Assembly (NCBI GenBank): GCA_000711775.1
Contig: ARYC01000173.1
Coordinates: 1-64,000, forward strand
Direction of reading: 5' to 3'
From: Oxytricha trifallax
Lineage: Eukaryota > Ciliophora > Spirotrichea > Sporadotrichida > Oxytrichidae
Length of the DNA: 64,000 bases
This document shows, piece by piece, positions 12,250-22,494 of this stretch. The position numbers were made by a program, and so were the translations under genes. Every line of letters begins with the position of its first letter. Within the stretch, counting starts at the first letter, position 1. The notes under the pieces are model-generated. The model saw only the letters and a program-made list of their open reading frames with translations, was not told the origin of the DNA and did not search any database.

Positions 12250-12692
12250 TTTACAACTGCTCTAAACACTCAATTTAGACAAAATACTGCGATTTAGAGA
12301 CAGCACCCTGAAATGGGCAGTTTCAGAGCAGGTCTCGATTTCGACTACTTCTATAGCCACCTTTGCAGTATTCTTGCATTTTGGACATTTTTTTAACCAT
12401 TTTGTAAAAATATGCCTGACAAATATGAAATGAAAGAGATTTCGATAAAAAAACAAAATATAGACATTAAAAATACTAAACATGGATTTGACAGATTTTT
12501 ATAAGATCCTCATGCATTTAATATAATTTGACTTTAAATGCAAGTAAAAATGTCAATTTATACATATGAAATAGCATTTCGACCACTTTTTGTCTATATT
12601 ACCGAGACACAGTAAATGAGTAGTGATATTATTATTAATTTAATTTTTATTTTAATTTTCACATTTCCCCGATTCGAATGTATTTTAGCAAT
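12250..12692 (-). repeat. GGTCAAA-type repeat element, copy 1
   Basis: Read on the minus strand from 12692, it starts TTGCTAAAATACATTCGAAT, then AATTTAATTAATAATAAT and ATTTACTGTGTC. It aligns with the start of the element at 38752 over about 170 bp. Further in, blocks such as AAAATGGTTAAAAAAATGTC also resemble that copy, with much divergence. An open minus-strand frame here (KWLKKCPKCKNTAKVAIEVV) is probably fortuitous, because the repeat explains the sequence. Confidence 0.55.
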
Positions 12693-13204
12693 GTTAGGCA
12701 ATAAACTCCTTCAAGCCTACAATATTTTTATCCAAGTCATTTCAATATTTATAATATAATGATCTAATGAATACATCATATTTTTTATTTATTTAGATTA
12801 AATGCTTAAATTATAATGATATGAGTTACTTAGCATTCATGACATATAATAGGAAAAGCTTATTTGCCATTGACACTACTAATTATATGGATTAAGAAAC
12901 CTATTAGGTTAAATAATGTAAATTTCAAGATATGTTTGATAGTTCTTAAATAATTTATTATGATTTAATAAAAACTAATTCTTTTAAGGTTCCATCTTAT
13001 GATGAGTATGGATTTATTCCATTTAATAATCATAGTTAATAATATTATATTAAATAAACACTAATCTATCATCCTCCATCTTAAATATTATTATATGAAA
13101 CGTTGTAATTTTAGTTACATTATACCAATAGTAGTATGGATAGAAGTTTGAGTTAGATAATATTACGAAAATTTACTATAAATATCCAATACTTATTTAA
13201 ATTC
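12693..13204. other. AT-rich non-coding stretch
   Basis: No gene seen. Weak similarity to 19620-19900 suggests that the dispersed repeat at 13205 may extend into it. Confidence 0.35.
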
Positions 13205-13665
13205 CGATACAAAGATTAGATTCATGAGCCTATTGGATATTTCCTTATTGTCATTCATTAGCATTATATCGGATTATGTACTGATCAGGTTTTAATTCTA
13301 AATAATAAGGTAAGTATAGTTTATTTATAATAAAGAAAACTTAATTATGATAAATCGTATAGCTCTACATTAGCATGAAAATATGATGAATTTAAGCATT
13401 ATCTGGCCTTATACTTATACTATTCTGTAATTATAGAAGAATTATGGTCGGAGCCAGAAGTCAGGCAAGAGGATTTCAAAGCCAGGAGTCAGGCAATTAT
13501 TATAATAATTCCAATATTTATATGGGCAAGTAAGCTTACATTCTAAATTCTTCTTTAAACAATTTTTATCATCTATATTTATAGGATCCATATCAAGTTC
13601 ATGGTTGTAAGGTGCATTGACTATGCTAAATATGGCAAATTAAGTTTTCTTATTGTATGTCATGA
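13205..13665 (+). repeat. Dispersed direct repeat R, copy 1
   Basis: Matches 19900-20369 in the same orientation: both hold TTCATGAGCCTATTGGATAT, TATGTACTGATCAG, a twice-repeated GGAGCCAGGAGTCAGGC-like unit, and end CTTATTGTATGTCATGA. Divergence is moderate with small indels. Both copies lie between minus-strand coding blocks, so both probably belong to IESs. No ORF. Confidence 0.7.
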
Positions 13666-13865
13666 TTATCATGAACATCTTTATTCTTCAGATTAATAGG
13701 CACCACTATTTTCCTACTCATATCATAAGCATTATTATTGCTGCTATCATTTACATCATTCTGAAAATTAGCCTCATCTTCTACACTTTTAAAACTTTCA
13801 TTATTGTCAGGTTTGACTTATATTTTTATCTCCTTATTATTGGATATTTAGTCGCTGTACTTTGA
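13666..13865 (-). CDS. Asn/Asp-rich MDS block
   Basis: The minus strand reads as an acidic, Asn-rich peptide without TGA: VKPDNNESFKSVEDEANFQN, then DVNDSSNNNAYDMSRKIVV and LKNKDVHDNHDIQ. It resembles in style the Asn/Gln-rich blocks at 14757-15235 and may belong to the same gene. The opposite frame is a run of Ile/Leu/Phe codons and looks like a shadow. Ends are approximate. Confidence 0.5.
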
Positions 13866-14164
13866 GAATTTGGCGTCATATATTTTTTACTTAAATATTA
13901 TAATAAATGAATTAATCTTGGTGTTAAACTGGGGTAAAATTAATTAGCTTCATATTTGATTGTATCTTAAATTATTGGATAATTTATACAATTAGCTATA
14001 GAAAATTAAAAAATAATAATTTGCTCATATAACTGCGAAACTTCTTGTAATTAATCCTGGTATTTACCTTTAAATATGTTCTAAGAAATCTAACTACCTA
14101 ACATCTCAATTCTAAATTATAAATTATATTCAATTAATTTATTAATTCACCCCAAAACCCAAAA

Positions 14165-14335
14165 TATTATTTATATTAATAATATGTGGTTGCAGTAGTT
14201 CTGCTGTTAACATTAACTTATATGCCAATTTTCTGCACTTGGATAACTTGCTGATTAATCTGTAAATCATCTGTGAATAGCAATTTCTTTGATGCCTCTT
14301 CAAATATACCAACTGCATATTATAAAGTTTCAATT
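14165..14335 (-). CDS. MDS block of an unidentified gene
   Basis: The minus-strand frame reads IIETLQYAVGIFEEASKKLL, FTDDLQINQQVIQVQKIG and then VNVNSRTTATTYYQYK, with TAA/TAG as Gln. No family recognised. A telomere-like string CACCCCAAAACCCAAAA lies just beyond its 3' end (about 14147-14163). Two other frames are also open here, so the frame is a judgement. Confidence 0.5.
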
Positions 14336-14756
14336 ATTGATCTGGGTCAATATACTTACTCATGGGTTGCGACTATTGATACAAATTTATGATAAAATGT
14401 TACAAAATACGTGATTATATTCTGAGAATATTTAAATTTAGCAAATTTTAATATTGAAGAACTTACTGACCTACATTCATTTAATTATCTCTACTATTAA
14501 CATGGATGTTCATAAGAAAAGTATAGTTAAAGTGGCATGATAATACTTTCATCTAAAGATTAAATAACTTCTACTTTTAATTTTCAAAAGACAGTGATTC
14601 TTCATTTTTTAAGAATTTCCAAAAAAATTTGGCATTACATAGCAATTAATTTTTTCTTGACCTTCCAAGTCATGATCTGATGGTTTAATGATATTTCAAA
14701 TGGTGACTTATTTATTATAATTATTTTTATGGGCTAAAAAAAGTATACTATATTTT
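14336..14756. other. Probable IES, AT-rich
   Basis: Lies between two coding blocks. No pointer pair was identified with confidence and no gene is seen. Confidence 0.4.
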
Positions 14757-15000
14757 AGTAATAATATCCTCCTCATATCCATCTGTCTCAGTCAGCACTC
14801 TAACCTTAGTATTTGCTTCATTCCCTCCATAACTCTTATTCCTCTTATCTTCACAATTTGAATTAACTGCCTGTTTATTAGTGGAGCCATGATCAACTTG
14901 CTTGAACTGATTTTACATATTATTAATTTTGAAGTTATTAGGCATGTCGAATTCACTAGTGTCCTTGAAATTTATGTTTTATCTGTAGAATTCCCTTAAT
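14757..15000 (-). CDS. Asn/Gln-rich MDS block
   Basis: The minus strand reads INFKDTSEFDMPNNFKINNM, QNQFKQVDHGSTNKQAVNS, then NCEDKRNKSYGGNEANTKVR and VLTETDGYEED with no TGA. Removing the 72-bp IES at 15001-15072, bounded by the pointer ATTAAG, puts it in frame with the upstream block (NQKNSPTSLREFYRQN). Family unknown; low-complexity Asn/Gln sequence is common in ciliate proteins. Confidence 0.65.
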
Positions 15001-15072
15001 TTTAAAAAAAAACAAATAAATAATTGTTTGATTTAAATCACATATAGTTATAATAAATAGTCACTGCTTAAT
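15001..15072. other. IES, 72 bp, pointer CTTAAT
   Basis: CTTAAT (ATTAAG on the coding strand) occurs at 14995-15000 and 15067-15072. Removing one copy plus the AT-rich sequence between joins the flanking coding blocks in frame. Confidence 0.6.
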
Positions 15073-15235
15073 GAAGTAGGGGAGTTCTTTTGGTTGTAAT
15101 TTATAGATATAATTAGGTGTGTCTTATGTCGATTTGTTCATCTGTCGGTTTGATAACTTATAAAATATTAGTTAGAGAGAAGATTGCTTCTCGTTTACTT
15201 GATTATGCTCATCCTCATTAAATTGCTTAAATAAT
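15073..15235 (-). CDS. MDS block upstream of the Asn/Gln-rich block
   Basis: Two minus-strand frames look protein-like: KLSNRQMNKSTQDTPNYIYK (open across the block) and, in the frame that joins correctly over the 72-bp IES, INYNQKNSPTSLREFYRQN. Upstream, FNEDEHNQVNEKQSSL precedes the first. A small unseen IES could reconcile them. Family unknown. Confidence 0.5.
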
Positions 15236-16620
15236 TTATTACCTTATTTATTTTTATTTATTTAATATCTTTAATGATAAAAGTAGGGAATGCCAAAATA
15301 GAAGATAAGCAACAGGATATTAAAGATATCACAAAAATTTTTGTAAACTCAATTAATTATTGTTAAAATACAAAAGAATAGGAAATAGTATAAGTTAAAA
15401 ATACAAAAAACTGCCGTATTATTGAAAAATGAAATATAAGTACAATTAATTGCAAAAAATGTCTAAAAAGAGAAAGTTTTTCAATATAATTTTTGTTTTA
15501 TACTAACTGTCCCTATTTATTATGAGATGAAAATAATATTTATATAGTTTTCCTCAAATAATTCTATTTGAGCGGAGCTAGTATACAATTATTGTTAATT
15601 ACATAATGTACTGTATTGATTACTTTTGCAAGTTGTCTTTTTTAATGCTACTTCTACGTATAATCATCCTGAATGAGTACATTTTAGTTTCAGTTCCTTA
15701 AATTCTCCAGTAATATTATTCTCATTTTTGAAAGTTAGATGTAATTTGTATCTTAAAAGCGAAAAAGTAAGTATATTCAACGAAATAGAATTTAAAAATC
15801 AATATAGATCATTACAATGCTTTGAAGTGCGATTCTTAATTGTTATCGCTTACATCCATTTTTGGTAATAATAATCTAAATTTATTCTGTTTTAATTTAA
15901 GTTATTGACAATTTTTGATTTCCAAAAAATTCATATACAATATTTGTCGAAACAAAAGTCTCTGTAAAAATAAAAATGGTCTTTTATTGCTTTGTAATTT
16001 TCAATTTGGAAAAGATCTCATAAAAGTATCAATAGATTAGAAGTAAAAATTAAATTTTAAACTATTAATTTCAGTGCACGTAGAAATAATACAAGTTTAC
16101 TATAAAGAAAACTGTCCTCTTAATTACTTTATAATTTACTAATTTATTTCATTTTATTTCGAAATATTTTGAGTAATAACTTGTATTCCCCATTCAATCT
16201 TATATAGTGATTAATTTACTAATATTATTAAAAATAATCTCGGTAGTTTAATTTTTTAGAATAACAAGACGCTAATTAATATTTGAATATAGGACTGGCA
16301 TTACTAGTAATATTTAGGGCGAATGAATTTTAACTCTATTCATACTGATTTAAATAAATGAATGCTCTTTGCTTTTTTTCTGGTAAAACTATAGATAGCT
16401 AGCTTTGAGTCAGGTTTTTGTAAAATATTAATTAATTATTTATTAATTAATGGAATACGATCAAATATAAAATTAAATAGTGGAAATATTGTAAAAACAA
16501 TTTTAAAATAAATTTACATGTTTACATATTTAATTTTTTATAAAAATTCTATTAGTTAGTTTTGAACAATTATAATTTGATAAATATATGATTTAATCAG
16601 TTGACTTTTATGTCTAGAAA
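15236..16620. other. AT-rich non-coding stretch
   Basis: No gene, tandem repeat or strong inverted repeat found. Base composition resembles other IES or inter-gene DNA in the window. Confidence 0.5.
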
Positions 16621-16764
16621 TCATTTTTTATTGATTACCTTCATTTATCTTTTAATTTTACTCCATAGTATCTCTCTAGTGCAGATTATTGTCACTAAAT
16701 CAATGTTTCTCTTTATCGATCCATCTCTGCTCTTCACTATTATCACACTAATTTTGACTTGCAT
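16621..16764 (-). CDS. Small ORF or MDS block
   Basis: ATG at 16764 to TGA at 16621-16623, 47 codons: MQVKISVIIVKSRDGSIKRN and a basic C-terminus (KRQMKVINKK). It could be the last block of the minus-strand gene whose other blocks lie at 16825-21415, or a chance ORF. No domain. Confidence 0.35.
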
Positions 16765-16824
16765 TTCATAAAATATTGATTTTATATTATAAAAAATATT
16801 CAATTAATTACTCACGAATATAAA

Positions 16825-17032
16825 TACATCCCTGAGTTGATCTTACTTTCTCTGTCGTATTTCAGCTCATTTCTTATATTTAAGAACATTCAACATATCT
16901 TTCAATATTTTATGATTTGCAACCCCAAAATTAAAACAAGCACAGCAAATGAGTGCCAATATAAATGAAGCAAGAGCCATTCTCTTTTTATTCTTCTTCT
17001 GTCTCTTGAGTTCTGTTTTTAGTGCCATGTTT
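16825..17032 (-). CDS. MDS block with a membrane segment
   Basis: Begins at an ATG (about 17029) and reads MALKTELKRQKKNKKRM, then a hydrophobic stretch ALASFILALICCACFNFG, then NHKILKDMLNVLKYKK before a TGA. The frame resumes two codons on (EIRQRKQDQLRDVFIF). A basic stretch followed by one membrane helix suggests an integral membrane protein. Family unknown. Confidence 0.5.
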
Positions 17033-17204
17033 TTCACCTTCAAATTTAATTTAATATGATAATTGTATTTAACTAAAATGTTAATTATCGGGAATAATAT
17101 AAGGAGTTTTAAATTTTCAATTGGGGGTGCTTACATTAAAATAGCAAAAGGGAAATTTTTAGAAATGATATTTCAGTCGAAATGGGGAGGTTAAATTTCA
17201 CATT

Positions 17205-17466
17205 GACAGCCAAACAGTGGCACCACTCGACTAGGTCTATCTCACAACACCGGAAATTCCGACTTAGCCAAGTGCCGAGGGAGCCTTGATATTTGAACAT
17301 CATTATTTCTAAAAAGCTTGGAGATCCCTTGGAAATATTTCAAGATGCAAATATAAAAGACCCTGTAGTCAGACATTTTGGAGGCCTAGGTGGTTGAGTG
17401 AGCGACCAGAGCCCAGAAGTAAGCCTGCTAGAGCCACCTAACGTCCACAGCGTTCAAGCTAATGAG
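17205..17466 (-). CDS. GC-richer MDS block
   Basis: The 262 bp are clearly GC-richer than the flanks. Two minus-strand frames are open: NAVDVRWLQQAYFWALVAHS and, in the frame that joins to 18093-18240 if the TA-bounded element between is cut out, THQLERCGRQVALAGLLLGS. Neither matches a family I know. Confidence 0.45.
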
Positions 17467-18092
17467 TAAAAATATAAAGTAAACTCAGAATGTAATGAAT
17501 AGTTAATATACACGCCATTTTAATATTAATTTCGTTAAATCTAATTAAAAACTACTTTATCTCGAAATTTTGATCCTTTCAAGATTGAGTAGTTTTTAAT
17601 TAGATTTATTGAAATTAATGGGGGGAGGGGAAAGTTTCCGGCCCCCGTGCAGTTTCCTGCCCCCAAAATTGAAATATATAGTTTTTTGCAATAAAAATAT
17701 TAGAAACATGCTATATTTAATTTCAGATGTCAAAAACATATACTAAACAACTTTGTATAATATATAATTTTCTAGGTACATTACTATTCTATTTCAAATT
17801 ATGTATTAAAAACAATGATGAAAACATGATTATTTATTAATAATTTATGTGATTTTCATTAAAATTTGAATTCATTATCAAGGTAAAAATAGTCTTTGAT
17901 GCTAGATTAAAAATGATTATATCATAATTGATGATTAAGATTTTTTGAAAAATAAAAAAATTGCATTTTTTTATGTATGGGGTAGGAAACTACCCTTTTT
18001 GGGGCAGGAAGCTTCCCCCCCAAATTAATATTAAAATGGCGTGTATAACTTATTAATTATTCAATACATTCTGAATTTATTTTCTATTTTTA
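17467..18092. mobile_element. 626-bp terminal-inverted-repeat element in an IES
   Basis: Ends are inverted copies over about 70 bp (AGTAAAAATA, TCAGAATGTA, then ACGCCATTTTAATATTAAT) with TA at both outer edges. The inner ends carry a G-rich run (GGGGGGAGGGGAAAGTTTCC at the left, its relative inverted at the right). No transposase. The left terminal repeat is split by an 83-bp mini-element (17531-17613). It separates two coding blocks, so it is probably eliminated. Confidence 0.75.
17531..17613. mobile_element. 83-bp nested mini-MITE
   Basis: Almost a perfect hairpin: TTCGTTAAATCTAATTAAAA at the left, mirrored at the right as TTTTAATTAGATTTATTGAA. ATTAAT flanks both sides (17525-17530 and 17614-17619) and looks like a target duplication. 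It interrupts the left terminal repeat of the surrounding element, so it arrived later. Confidence 0.75.
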
Positions 18093-18240
18093 CTTAATGC
18101 TTTGTAGCTGCCCATTTTTGCCTGAGGATCGCCTTTCCCCTAATGCTTTTTCTCTTTTCCTTTGTCGCTATGGGTCTTTCCTATAGAAGGAACTGTAAGT
18201 GGCTTTGTGGAATCTCATGTACTCTATTAGAAACTAATAA
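18093..18240 (-). CDS. MDS block, Lys/Arg-rich
   Basis: All three minus frames lack TGA for most of this GC-richer block. The likeliest readings are MRFHKATYSSFYRKDPQRQR and VPSIGKTHSDKGKEKKHQGK. Position between supported blocks argues for coding, but the frame is undecided. Family unknown. Confidence 0.4.
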
Positions 18241-18679
18241 AACTATTAAAACTTACGATTAATGAAGCAGTGGATACCTGTGCTGGAGCACCTTCTCATG
18301 CAATTGGATCAGATGAAGCTAGAGTGTGGACCGTGTTTCCATAGTTATCCATGATAAGTGCGGAAAGTATTTTATAATCAACAGTACTATTAGCGAAGTT
18401 TGACAGTTGGGTATTCAATCTAGCCTGCTAAGGATATTGACAGTTTAGGAAATGTGATGCATGATCTCGTCAAAACTTGCTTAAACATCAGCTTGTGGGG
18501 ATGTCTCTAAGTCTTCATAGAGCACAGTTCTAATCTTGCTGTAGGTCATAGCAACATATGATGTCAAAGGAACATCTCCAATTTTTTGGTCTGAGAATCT
18601 GAAGTAATCATAACCAAGAATGTTTGTTGAATCTTATGGGTCAACTACTTTGAAGAGCTCAATATATGGAGGCATAGAG
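18241..18679 (-). CDS. MDS block of an unidentified protein
   Basis: A long, clearly protein-like minus frame: KFYSMPPYIELFKVVDPQDS, NILGYDYFRFSDQKIGDVPL, TSYVAMTYSKIRTVLYEDL and DEIMHHISQTVNILSRL. It then shifts by one and continues TQLSNFANSTVDYKILSALI, MDNYGNTVHTLASSDPIA. In-frame TAA codons are Gln. The change of frame inside the block may be decay or a tiny IES. No family recognised; the start is hidden by the inverted-repeat element at 18680. Confidence 0.65.
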
Positions 18680-19169
18680 TAAAATTTGATACAGTTTCCA
18701 AAAATAAATTAATAATCTAAAATTTATGCACGCTATTTTAATCTTAATATTTTGAGATACGGGCCAAATAAATCGAATAAATTAATCATTTCACTATAAA
18801 CTGAATATAAATGAAATTAAGTTTCAATAAAATTAAAGTCCACTAAATAAATATTATAATAATTAAGAATCATTTAAATTTAACAATTTATAAAATTAAA
18901 AATTCTTAAATTTTGAGTATTAGGCAAGGAAGTATTTATTATTTTCAATATAGATAATTATGTGAACTTTTATTTTACTGAAACTTATTTTCATTTATTT
19001 TAAGTTTTAGTGATATGATTAATTAATTCGATTTATTTGGCCCGTATCTCAAAATTTCATCGATTTCGAGATAAGTGCAATTTTAATATATTTAAAAAAT
19101 ATTAAGATTAAAATAGAGTGCATAAATTTTAAATTACTTATTTATTTTTGGAAATTTTAACAAATTTTA
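18680..19169. mobile_element. 490-bp inverted-repeat element bounded by TA
   Basis: Ends TAAAATTTG ... CAAATTTTA, followed on both sides by TTTCCAAAAATAAAT and ATTTATGCAC, then GATACGGGCCAAATAAATCG. Arms of about 160-200 bp match, the right arm holding about 45 extra bases. It lies between coding blocks on both sides and probably forms an IES. No ORF. Confidence 0.7.
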
Positions 19170-19612
19170 CTCATTGCTCTGAGCCACATCTTTTCTTCAG
19201 CAACAATAGCTACAACATCTGAGCACTTGGATGAGTTCCATTTACCAGGGGGAGAACATTGTTCGGTTAATCGAGGTCTACTTAATTTTATTTTGAAGTA
19301 TATACTTGATAGGGCCCCCACCTCTGAACTTGGGCAAGCCCAATTACAGCTCTGAATTCTTAATGTCTTAGAGCTTCGGATCTAGGCCTCCACTGGGTCC
19401 AAGTCCTTATATCATGGCTTCTTCTACGCAAATTCAAATAGCCTTTAGCATGTGGCACTCTATCACCTTCTATACAAGCAACCAGTGATGATGGACGTTG
19501 TGTGAGCCAAAGATGGTCTTCAACATCTCGACAATCATGGCATTTAATATGAAAACTTTGTTTGTCATAATCTTTGCTCTTTATATGCCATGAGAATGTT
19601 ACCATCTATAAT
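19170..19612 (-). CDS. MDS block, Cys-containing
   Basis: The best minus frame reads KTLRIQSCNWACPSSEVGAL, SSIYFKIKLSRPRLTEQCSP and PGKWNSSKCSDVVAIVAEEK, ending MWLRAMSKI at the element edge. Upstream, a second frame is open (MVTFSWHIKSKDYDKQSFHI ... CHDCRDVEDHLWLTQ), so a frame change or an IES lies near 19400. Spaced Cys residues suggest an extracellular or metal-binding protein, but no family is recognised. Confidence 0.55.
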
Positions 19613-20369
19613 AAGAGTATTATAGAGATATGTTACATAGTTTTAAAGTTATCAACTTTGATAACTTTAAAAAAAAACTTTAAGAGTTCCATTTTATGAT
19701 GGAAATGAAATGAAAGCATATTTATATTTTAATTAATGATAGATTATTATATAAAATTCAATCTAAATCTTCCATCTTCATGGGTTTATTTGTAATATAT
19801 ATCACTTTAAGTTAATTTACTATAAAACCAGCATAGTTATGTGATAATAAAAGTTAAAATAATGAAAATTTTCTATAAATAAAGAAAACTTACTTAATTT
19901 CTGATTAAAAGTATGGATTCATGAGCCTATTGGATATATCCTGATTGTCTTTTATTGGTATTTAATCAGAGTATGTACTGATCAGATTTTAATTCTTCAT
20001 AATAAGGTAAGTATAATTTATTTATAATAAAAAAAACTTAATGAAAATGGATAGTATAGCTTTACATAAGTGGTAAAACACGACGAATACAAACAATATT
20101 TTGCTTTATATTTACATTACTTTATAGATATTGGAGAGTTATGGTCGGAGCCAGGAGTCAGGCGAGAGAATTTCGGAGCCAAGAGTCAGGCAAAATACAT
20201 TATATTTCCCATATTCATTTGGGAAAGCAAGCTTATTTACTCAATTCTCCTATTAATCATCATATTTTTTTATAATTAAAATTTATAGGAACTATAACAA
20301 ACCTATGGTTCCTAGCATTATTGTCCACGGTATCTATGACAAATAAAGAATACTTATTGTATGTCATGA
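19613..20369 (+). repeat. Dispersed direct repeat R, copy 2
   Basis: Strong match to 13205-13665 from about 19900. The tandem motif is clearest here: CGGAGCCAGGAGTCAGGC, then CGGAGCCAAGAGTCAGGC about 33 bp on. The part at 19613-19900 is AT-rich with only weak similarity to the other copy. It separates coding blocks, so it is probably IES. Confidence 0.65.
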
Positions 20370-20374
20370 ATGTT

Positions 20375-20595
20375 TTCAAAGGAGTGTTCTCGAGTAGCAA
20401 TGTTCTCCAGTAAGCACCCCATCTTTGGGATCAGCTTGCCTGCTCATTATTGGTTCTTGTAACTGGTCGATCCATTTATCCGGCGACAGCAAGAAAGGCG
20501 AAAGCTGCACTGTAGGCGAGGTAGGGGCGGCTCGAGGTGGTCCAGGTAGTGCTGATAAGGCTAGGTCATGGAGTGTCTGTCTAATGGCTTTTAAG
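20375..20595 (-). CDS. GC-rich Pro-containing MDS block
   Basis: A 70-codon minus frame without TGA: AIRQTLHDLALSALPGPPRA, TSPTVQLSPFLLSPDKWID, QEPIMSRQADPKDGVLTGEH. It ends CYSRTLL at a TGA near 20380. Much GC-richer than its neighbours. The plus frame is open too but reads as a low-quality shadow. Function unknown. Confidence 0.5.
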
Positions 20596-21124
20596 AATAA
20601 AATTTAACTTTGATTAATGCTATTAACTTTCTTAATAAAATTTAGTAGCTATTTGATTTGTGATGTAAGACCTTTATATATTTTTATATAAGTACCCTTG
20701 TTAATTAATGTGAAACTACCAAATATTAAGAATAATTATAGATTATTTTTTATTTAAATTGATTTTCCTATTTTCATATTCGAATTCAATTTTCTCTTTT
20801 ATTTATAAAATAAAATTATATAAATTAAAAGTTTAAATTACTGAATTAGTTTATAATTATAAGTAAACATAAATTATTAAAGAATGAAATATATTTAAGT
20901 AATTAAATAAACGAGAGATGTTAGAAAAGATTTAGCTATTTAATTCAAAATTGAATTGTCATCTTCATGAGAATTTAGCATGACTCATTATTGCAAGGTT
21001 ATAAAAATATTTAGTCTGTATATTAATATGAATTTAAATAATTGTAATATTATTTAATTCTCGCAAAATAGAATTCAGACCTTATTAATTTGAATTTTTC
21101 ATAAAATTCACAATTAATAGAAAT
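20596..21124. other. AT-rich non-coding stretch, probable IES
   Basis: No gene or repeat recognised between two coding blocks. Confidence 0.4.
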
Positions 21125-21415
21125 ACTTTATAATTATTTTCATTTTTCTTTGGCCTATTTCATTGTACTTTACATTTTCTCTGGCACTCAATTACAACCC
21201 AAACTCTGTAATTTTCATCTGCATCTGAGTATCAAAGCCTGTTTACGCATAAACATAGGTGTAGGAGTTGAGTATTAGAGAAAACGGACTGAGAGTGAGA
21301 GTGTGTTGCTGGACAATTGAATTGTAGGACTTAAAGAGATTTGGGGTGACAAGGATTAGTGTAAGAAGGGGCACTAAGTAGAAGTCAAGCAGGTCATTTA
21401 AAACAATGAAATATC
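21125..21415 (-). CDS. MDS block of an unidentified gene
   Basis: The minus frame reads YFIVLNDLLDFYLVPLLTLI, LVTPNLFKSYNSIVQQHTLT, YTYVYAQTGFDTQMQMKITE and FGLQLSARENVKYNEIGQRK, to a TGA near 21125. A hydrophobic N-terminal part could be a signal or membrane segment. No family recognised. Confidence 0.5.
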
Positions 21416-22494
21416 AATCAAAATATGTGGAAAAAACGATAAATTATGGGTTTAATGTGAGGAAATTATAAAAATTTAATAGATTATCATACTCATCTGC
21501 AAAGGGGCAAAGGGATCATAAAAAAGAATTATAAAATGTATATTTATAGAAATATTTATTTCACACTAATAATCACAAGGCAATTCAATCGATTTATCAT
21601 TACTTAGATTTTCATTTTGCATTTAAAGTAATGACACCGTTCGATTATAAAATTTACAAAAGTGTCTCATTAAATTCTTTCGTATGTACTTATTATTTAT
21701 ATTTTTTGTGATTGATTGCTAGTAAGTGAGATAAAATTGTAATTTAATTGTACAGCGTGATACAGTGTTATTATGCCCTCATAGATACTTAGTCATTTTT
21801 GGTAATGGCATCTCCACCCTATCAAAGTACACAAATTGAGAAACTATTATTATTATTAATATACTTTGAATTAGTTAAATAAAATAATTAAATTTGAAAA
21901 ACTGAATATGCAGACAATGTGATTATATCTTCAGTAAAAGTGAATAATTAACTATTACTTACGAAAAATGGATTTACAACATTTGCAATCACAAATTTCA
22001 CTTATAAATAGTTAATACTTGATACATAGTAAGTCTTTTTTCCACTTTTTATAGTTGTTTCGTGCCATCTCTACTTAAACACAAATCATTTAAGTTTATT
22101 AATTATATATAGTTTATCAAAGTTTAGGAGCTTTGGAGGAACTTATGAAAATTTAGTAATTGTCCTCGTAAAGCTAACATTAAAAAAAGACTGTATCTGA
22201 TTATATTTATTAATTTGGTTGGCTTGCGGGCCCATAGATCAATTTCTGTACAAATTCCTAAAATATTTAAAAATACAGACTGCTGTTGTGTTAAATATAA
22301 TTGATGCTTATGCTATAACATTATTTTTCAGTTGGATCTGCCTTTATAATCATACTCTATATTATATTTTTTTAATTATGAAATTGCTTGGGCAATACAT
22401 TGAGTCGAGGTTATTTGACTTGCTTTGTTATATAAATAAAGAAGAAGATTTCTGTTAGATGTATTCTGTACTCCCTTAATATAAGCACTAAATA
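21416..22494. other. AT-rich non-coding stretch
   Basis: No supported gene or repeat. A plus-strand open frame near 22219-22458 is hydrophobic and composition-driven. Confidence 0.45.

Noticed and set aside
12262-12480. Minus-strand frame with a CPKC pair (possible zinc ribbon)
   Set aside because: The same DNA aligns with the repeat element at 38752, so the frame is probably chance.
13653-13865. Plus-strand hydrophobic ORF like a multi-pass membrane protein
   Set aside because: It is the antisense of an Asn/Asp-rich minus-strand block; Asn/Asp codons give Ile/Val/Leu in antisense.
20425-20607. Plus-strand 60-codon ORF with Gly/Ser-rich sequence
   Set aside because: The minus strand reads as a longer, better-balanced peptide over the same bases.
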